DNA of 64,000 nucleotides from Burkholderia sp. MS389 (GTDB lineage Bacteria > Pseudomonadota > Gammaproteobacteria > Burkholderiales > Burkholderiaceae), in NCBI RefSeq assembly GCF_016899425.1, contig NZ_CP045994.1, positions 1,488,001 to 1,552,000 of the forward strand, read 5' to 3'. The position numbers and the translations under genes are program-made. The notes under the pieces were generated by a model, which was not told the origin of the DNA, did not search any database, and saw only the letters and a program-made list of their open reading frames with translations. Every line of letters starts with the position of its first letter. The stretch's first letter is position 1. Positions 17,294-27,287 of the stretch are shown in pieces.

Positions 17294-18514
17294 TCAAATC
17301 GCCTGCTTCGCCTTCAACGCGGCAATCCGCTCGTCGTCGTAGCCGAGCATGTCGCGCAACACGTCTTCCGTCTGCGCGCCGAGCAGCGGCGGGGCCGTGC
17401 GCGCGTCGGGCGGCGTCGCGCTCATCCGGATCGGGTTGCGCACGAGCTTCACGTCCGCGCCGCACGGATGCGGCAGCGAGACCTGCATCCCGCGCGCGAC
17501 CACCTGCTCGTTGTCGAATACCTCGTCGAGATCGTTGATCGGCCCGCACGGCACGCCGGCCGCTTCGAGCGCGCCGATCCAGTCGGCCTTGTCGCGCGCC
17601 TTCACCATCTCCGCGAGGATCGGCACCAGCGTATCGCGGTGACGCACGCGCGACGGGTTCGTCGCGAAGCGCTCGTCGTCGGCCAGCTCGGGTTGGCCGC
17701 CGGCCTCGACGAACTTGCGGAACTGCCCGTCGTTGCCGACCGCCACGATGATCCAGCCGTCGCGCGTCTGGAACGTCTGGTACGGCACGATGTTCGGGTG
17801 CGCGTTGCCCCAGCGCACCGGCGGCTTGCCGCTCGCGAGGAAGTTGGTGTTCATGTTCGCGAGCAGCGCGACCTGCACGTCGAGCAGCGCCATGTCGATG
17901 TACTGGCCTTCGCCCGTGCGGTCGCGGTGCGCGAGCGCGGCGAGCACGGCGATCGTCGAATAGAGGCCGGTCGCGAGATCGGCGATCGCGACGCCGGCCT
18001 TCTGCGGGCCGCCGCCCGGCTCGCCGTCGCGTTCGCCGGTGATGCTCATGAAGCCGCCGATCCCCTGCACGATGAAGTCGTAGCCCGCGCGATGCGCGTA
18101 CGGCCCGGTCTGGCCGAAGCCGGTGACCGAGCAGTAGACGAGATCGGGCTTCACCGCCCGCAGCGAGTCGTAATCGAGCCCGTACTTCTTCAATTGCCCG
18201 ACCTTGTAGTTCTCGAGCACGACGTCGCTTTGCGCGGCAAGCTCGCGCACGATCTGCTGGCCTTCCGGCGTCGCGATGTCGACCGTCACCGAGCGTTTGT
18301 TGCGGTTCGCCGCGAGGTAGTACGCGGCCTCGGCGGTATCCGCGCCGTCCGCGTCCTTCAGGTACGGCGGCCCCCAGTGGCGCGTGTCGTCGCCGGCGCC
18401 CGGGCGCTCGACCTTGATCACGTCCGCGCCGAAATCGGCGAGGGTCTGCGCGCACCACGGGCCCGCGAGCACGCGGGTCAGGTCCAGCACGCGGATATGG
18501 CTCAGGGCACCCAT
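17294..18514 (-). CDS. Class III CoA-transferase (CaiB/BaiF family)
   Basis: A 406-residue family III CoA-transferase. The N-terminal [20 protein letters not shown] block and the catalytic Asp (about residue 179, in [10 protein letters not shown]) match formyl-CoA:oxalate-type enzymes, which transfer CoA between acyl groups through an aspartyl-CoA thioester. I start at the ATG at 18514, preceded by AGGAG; an ATG at 18535 would add 7 residues without a ribosome binding site. No acyl-CoA dehydrogenase or hydratase is adjacent, so the acid it activates is unknown. Confidence 0.85.
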   Translation of the reverse strand: MGALSHIRVLDLTRVLAGPWCAQTLADFGADVIKVERPGAGDDTRHWGPPYLKDADGADTAEAAYYLAANRNKRSVTVDIATPEGQQIVRELAAQSDVVLENYKVGQLKKYGLDYDSLRAVKPDLVYCSVTGFGQTGPYAHRAGYDFIVQGIGGFMSITGERDGEPGGGPQKAGVAIADLATGLYSTIAVLAALAHRDRTGEGQYIDMALLDVQVALLANMNTNFLASGKPPVRWGNAHPNIVPYQTFQTRDGWIIVAVGNDGQFRKFVEAGGQPELADDERFATNPSRVRHRDTLVPILAEMVKARDKADWIGALEAAGVPCGPINDLDEVFDNEQVVARGMQVSLPHPCGADVKLVRNPIRMSATPPDARTAPPLLGAQTEDVLRDMLGYDDERIAALKAKQAI

Positions 18515-18602
18515 CGTCGAATCGTCTCCTTTCATGGCGGGCCTGCGTTGTCGGCAAGGCCGATTGGCATGTCGAGCATCTTAAGGCGAATCGGCCGCGC
18601 GG

Positions 18603-18651
18603 GTGGCCCAGGCCGGTGGCCCAGGCCGGTCGCCCAGGCCGGTCGCCCGTC
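18603..18651. repeat. 13-bp tandem repeat, about 3.7 copies
   Basis: GTGGCCCAGGCCG occurs at 18603-18615 and 18616-18628, then with one change at 18629-18641 and as a partial copy after that. It lies in the gap between the CoA-transferase and alaS, upstream of the likely alaS promoter. The copies may vary in number between strains. Confidence 0.7.
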
Positions 18652-18690
18652 GCAGCGGGCCGCTGCCGCTTGGGCGGGCGGTCTGTATCG

Positions 18691-18696
18691 TATAAT
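18691..18696 (+). promoter_or_regulatory. Likely -10 element of alaS
   Basis: A consensus TATAAT lies 88 bp before the alaS ATG. A TTGGGC at 18670-18675 could be a weak -35 but at only 15-bp spacing. The assignment rests on the -10 alone. Confidence 0.45.
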
Positions 18697-18783
18697 CGAT
18701 CGTTTCCGAATCCATGCCGCCGCGCGCCCCGCCTTGGGGCGCCGGCGTTTGAAGCCGTCTTTGCCAGACTGTCCCCGCACGCC

Positions 18784-21408
18784 ATGAAAGCTGCCGAAAT
18801 CCGCGAGAAATTCCTCAAATTCTTCGAATCGAAGGGCCACACGATCGTCCGCTCGTCGAGCCTCGTGCCCGGTAACGACCCCACGCTGATGTTCACGAAC
18901 TCGGGCATGGTCCAGTTCAAGGACGTCTTCCTCGGCACGGACCCGCGCCCGTACTCGCGCGCCACGACGGCGCAGCGCAGCGTGCGCGCGGGCGGCAAGC
19001 ACAACGACCTCGAGAACGTCGGCTACACGGCGCGCCACCACACGTTCTTCGAGATGCTCGGCAACTTCTCGTTCGGCGACTACTTCAAGCACGACGCGAT
19101 CAAGTTCGCGTGGGAGCTGCTGACCACGGTCTACCAGCTGCCGAAGGACAAGCTGTGGGTCACCGTCTACCAGGAAGACGACGAGGCGTACGACATCTGG
19201 GCGAAGGAAGTCGGCGTGCCGACCGAGCGGATCATCCGGATCGGCGACAACAAGGGCGCGCGCTACGCGTCGGACAACTTCTGGACGATGGGCGACACCG
19301 GCCCGTGCGGCCCGTGCACCGAAATCTTCTACGACCACGGCCCGGACGTGTGGGGCGGCCCGCCGGGGTCGCCTGAAGAAGACGGCGACCGCTACATCGA
19401 GATCTGGAACCTCGTGTTCATGCAGTTCAACCGCGACGCGCAGGGCAACATGACGCGCCTGCCGAAGCAGTCGGTCGACACCGGCATGGGCCTCGAGCGT
19501 CTCGCCGCGGTGCTGCAGCACGTGCACAGCAACTACGAGATCGACCTGTTCCAGAACCTGATCAAGGCCGCCGCGCGCGTGACCGAGATCAGCGACCTCA
19601 CGAACAACTCGCTGAAGGTGATCGCCGATCACATCCGCGCGTGCTCGTTCCTGATCGTCGACGGCGTGATCCCCGGCAACGAAGGCCGCGGCTACGTGCT
19701 GCGCCGGATCGTGCGCCGCGCGATCCGCCACGGCTACAAGCTCGGCCGCAAGGGCGCGTTCTTCCACAAGCTGGTGGTCGACCTCGTCGCCGAGATGGGC
19801 ACCGCCTATCCGGAGCTGAAGGAAGCCGAGCAGCGCGTGACCGACGTGCTGCGCCAGGAAGAGGAGCGCTTCTTCGAGACGATCGAGCACGGGATGTCGA
19901 TCCTCGAAGCCGCGCTGGCGGATGTCGAAGCGAAGGGCGGCAAGGTGCTCGACGGCGAGCTCGCGTTCAAGCTGCACGATACCTACGGCTTCCCGCTGGA
20001 CCTGACGGCCGACGTGTGCCGCGAGCGCGGGATGACGGTCGACGAGCCGGCCTTCGACGACGCGATGGCGCGCCAGCGCGAGCAGGCGCGCGCGGCCGGC
20101 AAGTTCAAGGCCACGCAGGGCCTCGAATACTCGGGCGCGAAGACCACCTTCCACGGTTACGAGGAAATCGCGTTCGACGACGCGAAGGTCGTCGCGCTGT
20201 ACGTCGACGGCTCGGCCGTCAACGAAGTGAAGGCTGGCCAGGATGCGGTCGTCGTGCTCGACCACACGCCGTTCTACGCGGAATCGGGCGGCCAGGTCGG
20301 CGACCAGGGCGTGCTCGCGAACGCCGCGACGCGCTTCGCGGTGGCCGACACGCTGAAGGTGCAGGCCGACGTGATCGGCCATCACGGCACGCTGGAGCAG
20401 GGCCTGCTTAAGGTGGGCGACGTGCTGCGCGCGGAAATCGACGCGCATCGCCGCGCGCGCACGCAGCGCAACCACTCGGCCACCCACCTGATGCACAAGG
20501 CGCTGCGCGAGGTGCTCGGCGCGCACGTGCAGCAGAAGGGTTCGCTCGTCGACGCGGAAAAGACCCGTTTCGACTTCGCGCACAACGCACCGATGACCGA
20601 CGACGAAATCCGTCGCGTCGAGCAGATCGTCAACAACGAAATCCTCGCGAACGCGCCGGGCATCGTGCGCGTGATGCCGTACGACGAAGCGGTGAAGGGC
20701 GGCGCGATGGCGCTGTTCGGCGAGAAGTACGGCGATGAAGTGCGCGTGCTCGATCTCGGCTTCTCGCGCGAACTGTGCGGCGGCACGCACGTGCACCGCA
20801 CCGGCGACATCGGCCTGTTCAAGATCGTCGTCGAAGGCGGCGTCGCGGCCGGCATCCGCCGCGTCGAGGCGATCACCGGCGACAACGCGGTGCGCTACGT
20901 GCAGGAGCTCGACGCACGCGTGAACGAAGCCGCGGCCGCGCTGAAGGCGCAGCCGTCGGAACTCACGCAGCGCATCGCGCAGGTGCAAGAGCAGGTGAAA
21001 TCGCTCGAGAAGGAGCTGGGCGCGCTGAAGTCGAAGCTCGCATCGAGCCAGGGCGACGAGCTCGCGCAGCAGGCCGTCGAAGTCGGCGGCGTGTACGTGC
21101 TGGCCGCGACGCTCGACGGCGCCGACGCGAAGACGCTGCGCGAAACGGTCGACAAGCTGAAGGACAAGCTGAAGCGCGCGGCGATCGTGCTGGCGGCCGT
21201 CGAAGGCGGCAAGGTCAGCCTGATCGCGGGCGTCACGCCGGACGCGAGCAAGAAGGTCAAGGCCGGCGAGCTCGTGAACTTCGTCGCGCAGCAGGTCGGC
21301 GGCAAGGGCGGCGGTCGTCCGGACATGGCGCAGGCGGGCGGCACCGAGCCGGCGAACCTGCCGGGCGCGCTGGCCGGCGTGAAGGGCTGGGTCGAAGAAC
21401 GGCTCTGA
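18784..21408 (+). CDS. alaS: Alanyl-tRNA synthetase
   Basis: An 874-residue class II synthetase, full length for the family. The catalytic domain begins at the N-terminus ([10 protein letters not shown], then [20 protein letters not shown]). The editing domain carries the zinc/HxxxH element [12 protein letters not shown] and, about 100 residues further, [10 protein letters not shown]. The C-terminal coiled-coil and C-Ala domain close with [13 protein letters not shown]. It charges tRNA-Ala and removes mischarged Ser or Gly. A TATAAT lies 88 bp upstream, and a terminator with strong A/T tracts follows the stop. Confidence 0.98.
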   Translation: MKAAEIREKFLKFFESKGHTIVRSSSLVPGNDPTLMFTNSGMVQFKDVFLGTDPRPYSRATTAQRSVRAGGKHNDLENVGYTARHHTFFEMLGNFSFGDYFKHDAIKFAWELLTTVYQLPKDKLWVTVYQEDDEAYDIWAKEVGVPTERIIRIGDNKGARYASDNFWTMGDTGPCGPCTEIFYDHGPDVWGGPPGSPEEDGDRYIEIWNLVFMQFNRDAQGNMTRLPKQSVDTGMGLERLAAVLQHVHSNYEIDLFQNLIKAAARVTEISDLTNNSLKVIADHIRACSFLIVDGVIPGNEGRGYVLRRIVRRAIRHGYKLGRKGAFFHKLVVDLVAEMGTAYPELKEAEQRVTDVLRQEEERFFETIEHGMSILEAALADVEAKGGKVLDGELAFKLHDTYGFPLDLTADVCRERGMTVDEPAFDDAMARQREQARAAGKFKATQGLEYSGAKTTFHGYEEIAFDDAKVVALYVDGSAVNEVKAGQDAVVVLDHTPFYAESGGQVGDQGVLANAATRFAVADTLKVQADVIGHHGTLEQGLLKVGDVLRAEIDAHRRARTQRNHSATHLMHKALREVLGAHVQQKGSLVDAEKTRFDFAHNAPMTDDEIRRVEQIVNNEILANAPGIVRVMPYDEAVKGGAMALFGEKYGDEVRVLDLGFSRELCGGTHVHRTGDIGLFKIVVEGGVAAGIRRVEAITGDNAVRYVQELDARVNEAAAALKAQPSELTQRIAQVQEQVKSLEKELGALKSKLASSQGDELAQQAVEVGGVYVLAATLDGADAKTLRETVDKLKDKLKRAAIVLAAVEGGKVSLIAGVTPDASKKVKAGELVNFVAQQVGGKGGGRPDMAQAGGTEPANLPGALAGVKGWVEERL

Positions 21409-21460
21409 TCGTTGCACGAACGATGCGATGCCGCCCCACCGACGGTATCGCGTGAATCGA

Positions 21461-21498
21461 AAAACGACCCGATCGGCAGATGCCGGTCGGGTCGTTTT
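21461..21498. terminator. Bidirectional rho-independent terminator
   Basis: AAAACGACCCGA (21461-21472) pairs with TCGGGTCGTTTT (21487-21498), and the inner CGGCA/TGCCG extends the stem. It lies between alaS and the convergent LysR gene, with A- and T-tracts on both sides. Confidence 0.9.
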
Positions 21499-21557
21499 GT
21501 TTGTGCGGGCCGTGCAGGCTGTGCGCGTCGATCGCCACGGCGGCGCGCGAATCCAGG

Positions 21558-22472
21558 TCAGGCCGGCACGGTCGCGGCCGGCTTCGCCGCGTCGTCAGGC
21601 TGAGGCGTGGCTTCGGTGAGCGCATCGCGCAATGCTGCGAGCGCCGCCGACGCATAACCGCGCCGCCACCCGAGCAGCGTGTCGATGCCCGCGAGTTCGG
21701 GAATCGTGTGCGCGGCGACGTTGCCGGTTTCAGGCTGCAGATCGAGCACCGAGCGCGGCGCGACCGCGACGCCCGCGCCGGCCGCGACGCACGCGACGAT
21801 CGCGTGATACGAGCCGAGTTCGAGCACGCGCGCGGGCTTCACGCCGTGCGCCGCATACCACTGCTCGACGTATTTGCGATAGGCGCAGCCACGCTCGAAC
21901 GCGATCAGCGTCGGCAGGATCACGTCGCGCGGCGTGCGTACCGGCGGATGGCCGCGCGGCGTGAGCAGCACGAGATCCTCGCGAAAGATCGGCATCGTCT
22001 CGAACGTGTCGGGCAGCGCGTCCGGCTCGGGCGGGCGCGCGAACAGCGCGGCGTCGATCTCGAAGTCGCGTACGCGGTCGATCAGGCAGCCCGTCGTGCC
22101 CGTCAGCAGTTCGAGCGACACGTTCGGCCACGCATGGTGGTAGCGCGCGAGGAGGGCCGGCAGGCGGCTCGCGGCCGTGCTTTCCATCGTGCCGAGCCGC
22201 AGCCGGCCGCGCGGCGTGTCCTCGCGCACCGCGTCGCGCGCCTCGTCGGCGAGCGCGAGCAGGCGCTCCGCATACGGCAGCAGCGTATGCCCGGCCGGCG
22301 TCAGCACGAGCCGGCGGCCGTCGCGCACGAACAGCGCCGCGCCGAGTTCTTCCTCGAGCTGCTTGATGCGCGTCGTGACGTTCGACTGCACGCGATTGAG
22401 CTTGGCCGCCGCGCGCGTCACGCCGTTCTCGCGCACGACCGCCCGGAAGATCGCCAGCGCCGCCAGGTCCAT
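21558..22472 (-). CDS. LysR family transcriptional regulator
   Basis: A 304-residue LysR-type regulator with the N-terminal winged HTH (GVTRAAAKLNRVQSNVTTRI, about 17-36) and a C-terminal effector-binding domain. GGAGAG precedes the ATG at 22472. It is divergent from the MFS gene (start 22598). The 125-bp AT-rich gap would hold both promoters, so control of the transporter is likely by the usual LysR arrangement. The effector is unknown. Confidence 0.88.
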   Translation of the reverse strand: MDLAALAIFRAVVRENGVTRAAAKLNRVQSNVTTRIKQLEEELGAALFVRDGRRLVLTPAGHTLLPYAERLLALADEARDAVREDTPRGRLRLGTMESTAASRLPALLARYHHAWPNVSLELLTGTTGCLIDRVRDFEIDAALFARPPEPDALPDTFETMPIFREDLVLLTPRGHPPVRTPRDVILPTLIAFERGCAYRKYVEQWYAAHGVKPARVLELGSYHAIVACVAAGAGVAVAPRSVLDLQPETGNVAAHTIPELAGIDTLLGWRRGYASAALAALRDALTEATPQPDDAAKPAATVPA

Positions 22473-22496
22473 GATTCTCTCCGAAGGATGGGTTGA

Positions 22497-22521
22497 TTCT
22501 TAATTATTCATTTTTTGAGAA
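22497..22521. promoter_or_regulatory. AT-rich imperfect palindrome, possible LysR operator
   Basis: TTCTTAA (from 22497) and TTGAGAA (to 22521) form an imperfect inverted repeat around an AT-rich core, in the gap between the divergent LysR and MFS genes. This fits the T-N11-A style of LysR sites. No binding evidence exists in the sequence. Confidence 0.35.
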
Positions 22522-22597
22522 CGGTCGGTCAAGCTAGGATGAACCCATTCCGATTTCCGATCCGGCCGGCGTGCGCGCAGCGCCGGCCTTTGCCGCC

Positions 22598-23866
22598 ATG
22601 TCCCGCTTCGATGCCCTGACCGCCGCCGCCCGCGGCCTTTCGTCCGACCAGGCCGACCGCCGTGCCCGCGCGGCCGCGCTCGCCTGCATGGTCGGCCTGG
22701 CCGTCGTGCTCGGCGTCGGCCGTTTCGCGTTCACGCCGCTGTTGCCGCTGATGCTCGCGGACGGCTCGATCGGTCTGAAAGCCGGCAGCTGGCTCGCATC
22801 GGCGAACTATGCGGGGTACTTCGCCGGCGCGGTCAGTTGCGCGGCGCTGCGCGTCGCGCCGGCGCGGATGGTGCGCTTCGGGCTCGCGGCGACCGTGCTG
22901 CTGACCGCCGCGATGGGCGTCGGTCACGCGCTGCCGGTGTGGCTCGTCGTGCGTTTCGTCGCGGGCGTCGTCAGCGCATGGACGTTCGTGTTCGTGTCGC
23001 AATGGGGGCTGCGGCGGCTGGCCGAGCTGCATGCGCCCGAATGGAGCGGGGTGATCTATGCGGGGCCGGGCGTCGGCATCGTGGTGACGGGGCTGATCGG
23101 CAGCGCGCTGGCCGGCCGACACGCGGCGGTGGGCTGGCTCGGTTTCGCGGCGTTGTCGGCCGTGCTGTCAGTCGCGATCTGGCGCACGTTCGGTGCGGCG
23201 CCGGCTCCGACACCGGCGCACACGCAGGCGACGCCACCGGCCGCCGCGCCGCATACGGTCACGAGCGCGTCGGCGTCCCCGGCAGCACGGGCCGGCACGC
23301 GAAGCCGCCGCGCGGACGCCGCGTGGCTCGTCGCGCTGTACGGCGCACCGGGCTTCGGCTACATCATCACCGCGACGTTCCTGCCGGTGATCGCGCGCGC
23401 CGCGCTGCCGGCCGGCTCGCCGTGGCCCGACTTGTTCTGGCCGATGTTCGGTGCGGCGCTGATCGTCGGCGCGATCACCGCCGCGCGGCTGCCCGGGCAC
23501 TGGGACAACCGGCTGCTGCTGGCGGCCGGCTGCGCGACGCAGGCGCTCGGTATCGCGGCCGGAATCGTGTGGCCGAACGCGGCCGGCTTCTCGATCGGCA
23601 GCGCGCTGCTCGGGTTGCCGTTTACCGCGATCACGCTGTTCGCGATGCGCGAGGCGCGGCGCCTGCACGGCGAGCGTGCGGCCGGACTGATGGGCTATGC
23701 GACCGCATCGTACGGCGTCGGGCAGATCCTCGGGCCGCTCGTCGCGGCGCCGCTGGCCGCGCGCTTCGGGTCGTTTACGCCGGCGCTGTGGGTCGCGGCG
23801 GCGGCGCTGCTGATCGGCGCCGCCGGCTTCGCGGCGACCGCCGCATGCGGGCGCGGGTCGCCCTGA
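22598..23866 (+). CDS. MFS transporter, YbfB/YjiJ family
   Basis: A 422-residue integral membrane protein with twelve predicted helices in two halves, split by a hydrophilic Pro/Ala/Thr-rich loop around residues 205-240. The first helix GLAVVLGVGRFAFTPLLPLM carries the GRF-x-F-T/Y-P-L-L signature typical of the YbfB/YjiJ subgroup. I choose the ATG at 22598 over 22571 because it sits directly before the N-terminal family region; neither has a convincing Shine-Dalgarno. Substrate unknown. Divergent from the LysR gene. Confidence 0.85.
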   Translation: MSRFDALTAAARGLSSDQADRRARAAALACMVGLAVVLGVGRFAFTPLLPLMLADGSIGLKAGSWLASANYAGYFAGAVSCAALRVAPARMVRFGLAATVLLTAAMGVGHALPVWLVVRFVAGVVSAWTFVFVSQWGLRRLAELHAPEWSGVIYAGPGVGIVVTGLIGSALAGRHAAVGWLGFAALSAVLSVAIWRTFGAAPAPTPAHTQATPPAAAPHTVTSASASPAARAGTRSRRADAAWLVALYGAPGFGYIITATFLPVIARAALPAGSPWPDLFWPMFGAALIVGAITAARLPGHWDNRLLLAAGCATQALGIAAGIVWPNAAGFSIGSALLGLPFTAITLFAMREARRLHGERAAGLMGYATASYGVGQILGPLVAAPLAARFGSFTPALWVAAAALLIGAAGFAATAACGRGSP

Positions 23867-23988
23867 TGCCGGTGGGGCCGGATCGTCTCGGGCGCGGGCA
23901 AACTCGCTAGAATGAAGCCTTTTCCGCGCCGAGCGGACGCGCGACGCGGCCTTCAGGCCGAGGCCGGGCGCTCGCCAGATCCCCATCG

Positions 23989-24525
23989 ATGACCACCGCC
24001 GACTACCGCTTTTGCCCGCGCTGCGCGAACCCGCTGACCGAGCGTGCCGATCCCGACCATGAGGGCGGCCGCATCCGCCAGGCCTGTCCCGACGACACCT
24101 GCGGCTACGTGCACTGGAACAACCCGCTGCCGGTCGTCGCCGCGATCGTCGAACTCGACGGCAAGATCCTGCTCGCGCGCAACGCCGCGTGGCCCGAAGG
24201 GATGTTCGCGCTGATCACCGGCTTCCTCGAAAACGGCGAGACGCCCGAGGACGGCATCGCGCGCGAGGTGTTCGAGGAAACCGCGCTGAAGGCCGAGCAG
24301 GTATCGCTCGTCGGCGTGTACGAATTCATCCGCAAGAACGAGCTGATCATCGCGTACCACGTGCGGGCGTCGGGCACGGTGTCGCTGTCGCCGGAACTGC
24401 TCGAATACAAGCTCGTCGATCCGCCGCTGCTGCGCCCGTGGCGCGCCGGCACGGGCATCGCGCTCGCCGACTGGATGCGCGCGCGCGGCCTCGATTTCGA
24501 ATTCGTCGACCGGCCGGGGCAGTGA
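23989..24525 (+). CDS. NUDIX hydrolase with N-terminal zinc ribbon
   Basis: A 178-residue protein. Four Cys (C9, C12, C33, C38) form a zinc ribbon in front of the catalytic domain, whose NUDIX box GFLENGETPEDGIAREVFEE is complete, followed by EET. This arrangement resembles the zinc-binding part of NudC NADH/RNA-decapping enzymes and a group of short nucleotide-sugar hydrolases; without the SQPWPFPxS motif of NudC I do not call it NudC. It precedes the thioesterase gene by 157 bp. Confidence 0.82.
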   Translation: MTTADYRFCPRCANPLTERADPDHEGGRIRQACPDDTCGYVHWNNPLPVVAAIVELDGKILLARNAAWPEGMFALITGFLENGETPEDGIAREVFEETALKAEQVSLVGVYEFIRKNELIIAYHVRASGTVSLSPELLEYKLVDPPLLRPWRAGTGIALADWMRARGLDFEFVDRPGQ

Positions 24526-24682
24526 CGGGCCTGCCTGCCCGCAGGGTGTCGTCCGCCGTGCCGCGCGCGATCGCGGCGCGGTGCTTCGCTGCTGGCCGGC
24601 GCGTCGCTTCATGCGGCCGCCGCGCGTCGTCCCGATCGTCTCTTTCGTTCCCTTCGCCTCCCTCGTCCTGAGCGCCATCGCC

Positions 24683-25120
24683 ATGTCCGACAAGCCGCAG
24701 CCGCGTCCGCGCGACGCCTATCGCCACTTTCTGCCGATCACGACCCGCTGGATGGACAACGACGTCTACGGACACGTGAACAACGTCGTCTACTACAGCT
24801 ACTTCGATACCGTGGTGAACGAGTACCTGATCCGCGCGGGCGTGCTCGACGTCGAGCACGGGCAGACGATCGGGCTCGTCGTCGAGACGCAGTGCAACTA
24901 CTTCGCGCCGCTCGTGTTTCCGCAATCGGTCGACGCGGGGCTGCGCGTCGTGAAGCTCGGCACGTCGAGCGTGCGCTACGAAGTCGGGCTGTTCGCGCAA
25001 GGCGACGCGTCGCCCGCCGCGCAGGGGCATTTCGTGCACGTGTACGTCGATCGCGGCACGCGCCGCCCGGTGCCGCTGCCCGACGCGCTGCGCGCCGCGC
25101 TCGAACCGCTCGCCGCCTGA
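24683..25120 (+). CDS. Acyl-CoA thioesterase, 4-hydroxybenzoyl-CoA thioesterase fold
   Basis: A 145-residue hot-dog-fold thioesterase. The N-terminal block TRWMDNDVYGHVNNVVYYSY carries the catalytic acid and the conserved HVNN turn. It would hydrolyse an acyl- or aroyl-CoA in the cytosol. The ATG at 24683 starts just before the first strand; the longer upstream frame is basic and not family-like. The stop is 9 bp before the GTG of the permease gene, so the thioesterase is probably co-transcribed with the ABC transporter, which suggests that a carboxylate is imported and handled as a CoA thioester. Confidence 0.82.
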   Translation: MSDKPQPRPRDAYRHFLPITTRWMDNDVYGHVNNVVYYSYFDTVVNEYLIRAGVLDVEHGQTIGLVVETQCNYFAPLVFPQSVDAGLRVVKLGTSSVRYEVGLFAQGDASPAAQGHFVHVYVDRGTRRPVPLPDALRAALEPLAA

Positions 25121-25129
25121 CGCGACGCG

Positions 25130-26065
25130 GTGCACGCGTTCGCGCTCCAGGCCTTCAACGGCCTCAGCTATGGCTTGCTGCTGTTCATGCTGTCGGCCGG
25201 CCTCACGCTGATCTTCAGCGTGCAGGGCGTGCTCAACTTCGCGCATGCGAGCTTCTACATGCTCGGGGCTTATGTCGGCTACAGCATCGCGGCTCATGCG
25301 GGCTTCTGGCCCGCGCTCGTGCTCGCGCCGCTCGCGGTCGGGCTGCTCGGCGCCGGCTGCGAACGTGTGCTGCTGCGCCGCGTGCAGGCACGCGGCCATA
25401 CGAGCGAACTGCTGCTGACCTTCGGGCTCGCGTACCTGATCGGCGAGGGCGCGAAACTCGTGTGGGGTCTCGCGCCGCTGCCGGCGCCCGTGCCGCCGCT
25501 GTTCGACGGCGCGCCCGCGACCGTGTTCGGTCTTGCGTTGCCGCGTTACCGGCTGTTCATGATGGCGATGTCCGCGACGATGCTGGTCGCGCTCGGCGTG
25601 CTGCTGCGTGCGTCGCGCATCGGGCTCGTCGTGCGCGCGGCGCTCACGCATCGTGCGGCGGTCGAGGCGCTCGGCTACGACGTGCCGCGCGTGATGACGG
25701 CGCTGTTCGGTGCGGGCACCGCGCTCGCGGCGCTGGCCGGCGTGATCGGCGCGCCGCTTGCGGTGATCGAGCCCGCGCTGGCCGAGACCGTCGGGTCGGT
25801 CGTGTTCGCGGTCGTCGTGATCGGTGGCCTGGGTTCGCTCGGCGGCGCATTCGTCGCGTCGCTCGCGGTCGGCTTCGCGCAGACCTTCGCGGCCGCGAGC
25901 GACACGTCGCTGCGCGATCTCGCGCAATGGACGGGTATCGCGCTGCCCGACAGCGTGGCCGCGGTGTCGATCGCGCAACTGGCGCCGCTGGTGCCGTACC
26001 TGCTGCTCGTCGCGGTGCTGTTCGCGCGGCCGCGCGGGTTGTTCGGCGAGCGTGTCGATGCGTAG
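25130..26065 (+). CDS. livH: Branched-chain-type ABC transporter permease (LivH-like)
   Basis: A 311-residue inner-membrane permease with eight or so hydrophobic segments. The N-terminal GLTLIFSVQGVLNFAHASFY segment and the EAA-like loop near residues 180-195 mark it as a LivH-type subunit of the HAAT family. Translation begins at a GTG 9 bp after the thioesterase stop. Its stop overlaps the LivM start. It would form the membrane channel with LivM. The substrate need not be an amino acid; related systems carry urea, amides or aromatic acids. Confidence 0.88.
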   Translation: MHAFALQAFNGLSYGLLLFMLSAGLTLIFSVQGVLNFAHASFYMLGAYVGYSIAAHAGFWPALVLAPLAVGLLGAGCERVLLRRVQARGHTSELLLTFGLAYLIGEGAKLVWGLAPLPAPVPPLFDGAPATVFGLALPRYRLFMMAMSATMLVALGVLLRASRIGLVVRAALTHRAAVEALGYDVPRVMTALFGAGTALAALAGVIGAPLAVIEPALAETVGSVVFAVVVIGGLGSLGGAFVASLAVGFAQTFAAASDTSLRDLAQWTGIALPDSVAAVSIAQLAPLVPYLLLVAVLFARPRGLFGERVDA

Positions 26066-27287
26066 CCGCGCACTCGCCGGATGCGTGCGCTGGGCGCTGT
26101 TCGCCGCCTGCTTCGCGCTGCCCGCGTGGCTGTGGCCGCACGGCGCGGTGCTCGGCTATCTGGCGCAGACGGCCGCGCTCGTCGTGCTCGCGCTGTCGTA
26201 CAACCTGCAGCTCGGCACGACCGGGCTGCTGTCGTTCGGGCATGCGGCGTTCGCGGGCTTCGGCGCGTTCGCGGCCGCGCACTGGTTCAATCACGTCGGC
26301 GGCCCGCTGCCGCTGTTGCCGCTCGTCGGCGGCGTGGCCGGCGCGGGCTTCGGGTGCGTCGCCGGGCTGCTGGCGACGCGCCGTTCCGGTACCGCGTTCG
26401 CGATGATCACGCTCGGGCTCGGCGAATGCGTCGCGGCGGCTGCGTGGAGCGTGCCCGCGTGGTTCGGCGGGATCGGCGGCGTGCCGATCGACCGCGCGAG
26501 CGGCGCGCCGTGGGGCAACGCGCATTTCGGCGCGCCGGCGCACGCGTATGCGCTGATCGCCGCGTGGTGCGTCGTGTCGGCATGGGCGATGCATGCGCTG
26601 AGCCGCACGCCGCTCGCGCGGCTCGCGAACGCGGTGCGCGACAACCCGGCGCGCGTCGCGGCGCTCGGCACCGATCCGCGCCGCGTGCGGCTCGCGATGG
26701 TCGCCTGCGCATCGTTTTTCGCCGGCGTCGCCGGCACGCTGACGCTGATCGACGTCGAGATCGCGACGCCCGACAGCGTATCGATGGCGCGCTCGGCGAC
26801 CGTGCTGATCGCCGCGGTGATCGGCGGCACCGGCGCATTCTTCGGGCCGGCGGCCGGCGCGGCCGTGCTGACCGCGCTGAGCATCGTCGTCGCGGGCGTG
26901 TCGCGCGCGTGGGCGCTGTATCTCGGCGTGCTGTTCGTCGCGATCGTCGTCGCCGCGCCGGGCGGGATCGCGGGCATCGCGCAGGCATTCGCGCATGCGC
27001 TGCGGCGCGAGGCCCCGGCGACCGAGCGGTGGCGGCTGCTGTGCGCCATCGGCGCGTGTGCGTTCTGGGGCGTCGCGATCGTCTGCGCGGCCGAGCTCGG
27101 CTATGCGTGGCGCTTCGCGCAGGACGACGGCACGGGCGTCGCGTTCGGCGCATGGGGCATCGACGCCGATACGCCGATCGGCTGGGCCGTCGCGGGTTCG
27201 GCGGCCGGCATCGGCATCCTGCTGTGGGGCTGGCGCGCGCGGCTCGGGCACGGCGCGGCGGCCGCCACGCGGGAGGACGCGCGATGA
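26058..27287 (+). CDS. livM: Branched-chain-type ABC transporter permease (LivM-like)
   Basis: A 409-residue permease. Family motifs include LSYNLQLGTTGLLSFGHAAF near residue 45 and the EAA loop around residues 185-210. About 80 residues at the C-terminus (from residue 325) go beyond the usual LivM core and carry two further hydrophobic segments, so this subunit is longer than typical. The ATG lies inside the LivH reading frame (8-bp overlap), and the stop overlaps the LivG start (ATGA), so all four transporter genes are coupled. Confidence 0.88.
   Translation: MRSRALAGCVRWALFAACFALPAWLWPHGAVLGYLAQTAALVVLALSYNLQLGTTGLLSFGHAAFAGFGAFAAAHWFNHVGGPLPLLPLVGGVAGAGFGCVAGLLATRRSGTAFAMITLGLGECVAAAAWSVPAWFGGIGGVPIDRASGAPWGNAHFGAPAHAYALIAAWCVVSAWAMHALSRTPLARLANAVRDNPARVAALGTDPRRVRLAMVACASFFAGVAGTLTLIDVEIATPDSVSMARSATVLIAAVIGGTGAFFGPAAGAAVLTALSIVVAGVSRAWALYLGVLFVAIVVAAPGGIAGIAQAFAHALRREAPATERWRLLCAIGACAFWGVAIVCAAELGYAWRFAQDDGTGVAFGAWGIDADTPIGWAVAGSAAGIGILLWGWRARLGHGAAAATREDAR

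Noticed and set aside
18603..18655. Possible CRISPR array
   Set aside because: The 13-bp units are contiguous with no spacers and there are no cas genes; it is a plain tandem repeat.
18532..21417. A 961-codon open frame antisense to alaS, and similar very long open frames antisense to valS, iolC, iolD and uvrD (for example 57449-60358, 33151-36240, 61223-63604)
   Set aside because: High-GC codon bias leaves the opposite strand open; the products are Arg/His/Val-rich and low in complexity, and each lies wholly over a clear housekeeping or pathway gene.
23989..24525. NADH pyrophosphatase NudC
   Set aside because: The zinc ribbon and NUDIX box fit, but the protein is too short and lacks the SQPWPFPxS motif that follows the NUDIX box in NudC.
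26058..27287. Frameshift or fusion at the long LivM C-terminus
   Set aside because: The frame is continuous, the extra residues are hydrophobic and plausible as membrane segments, and the stop overlaps the next start as expected.
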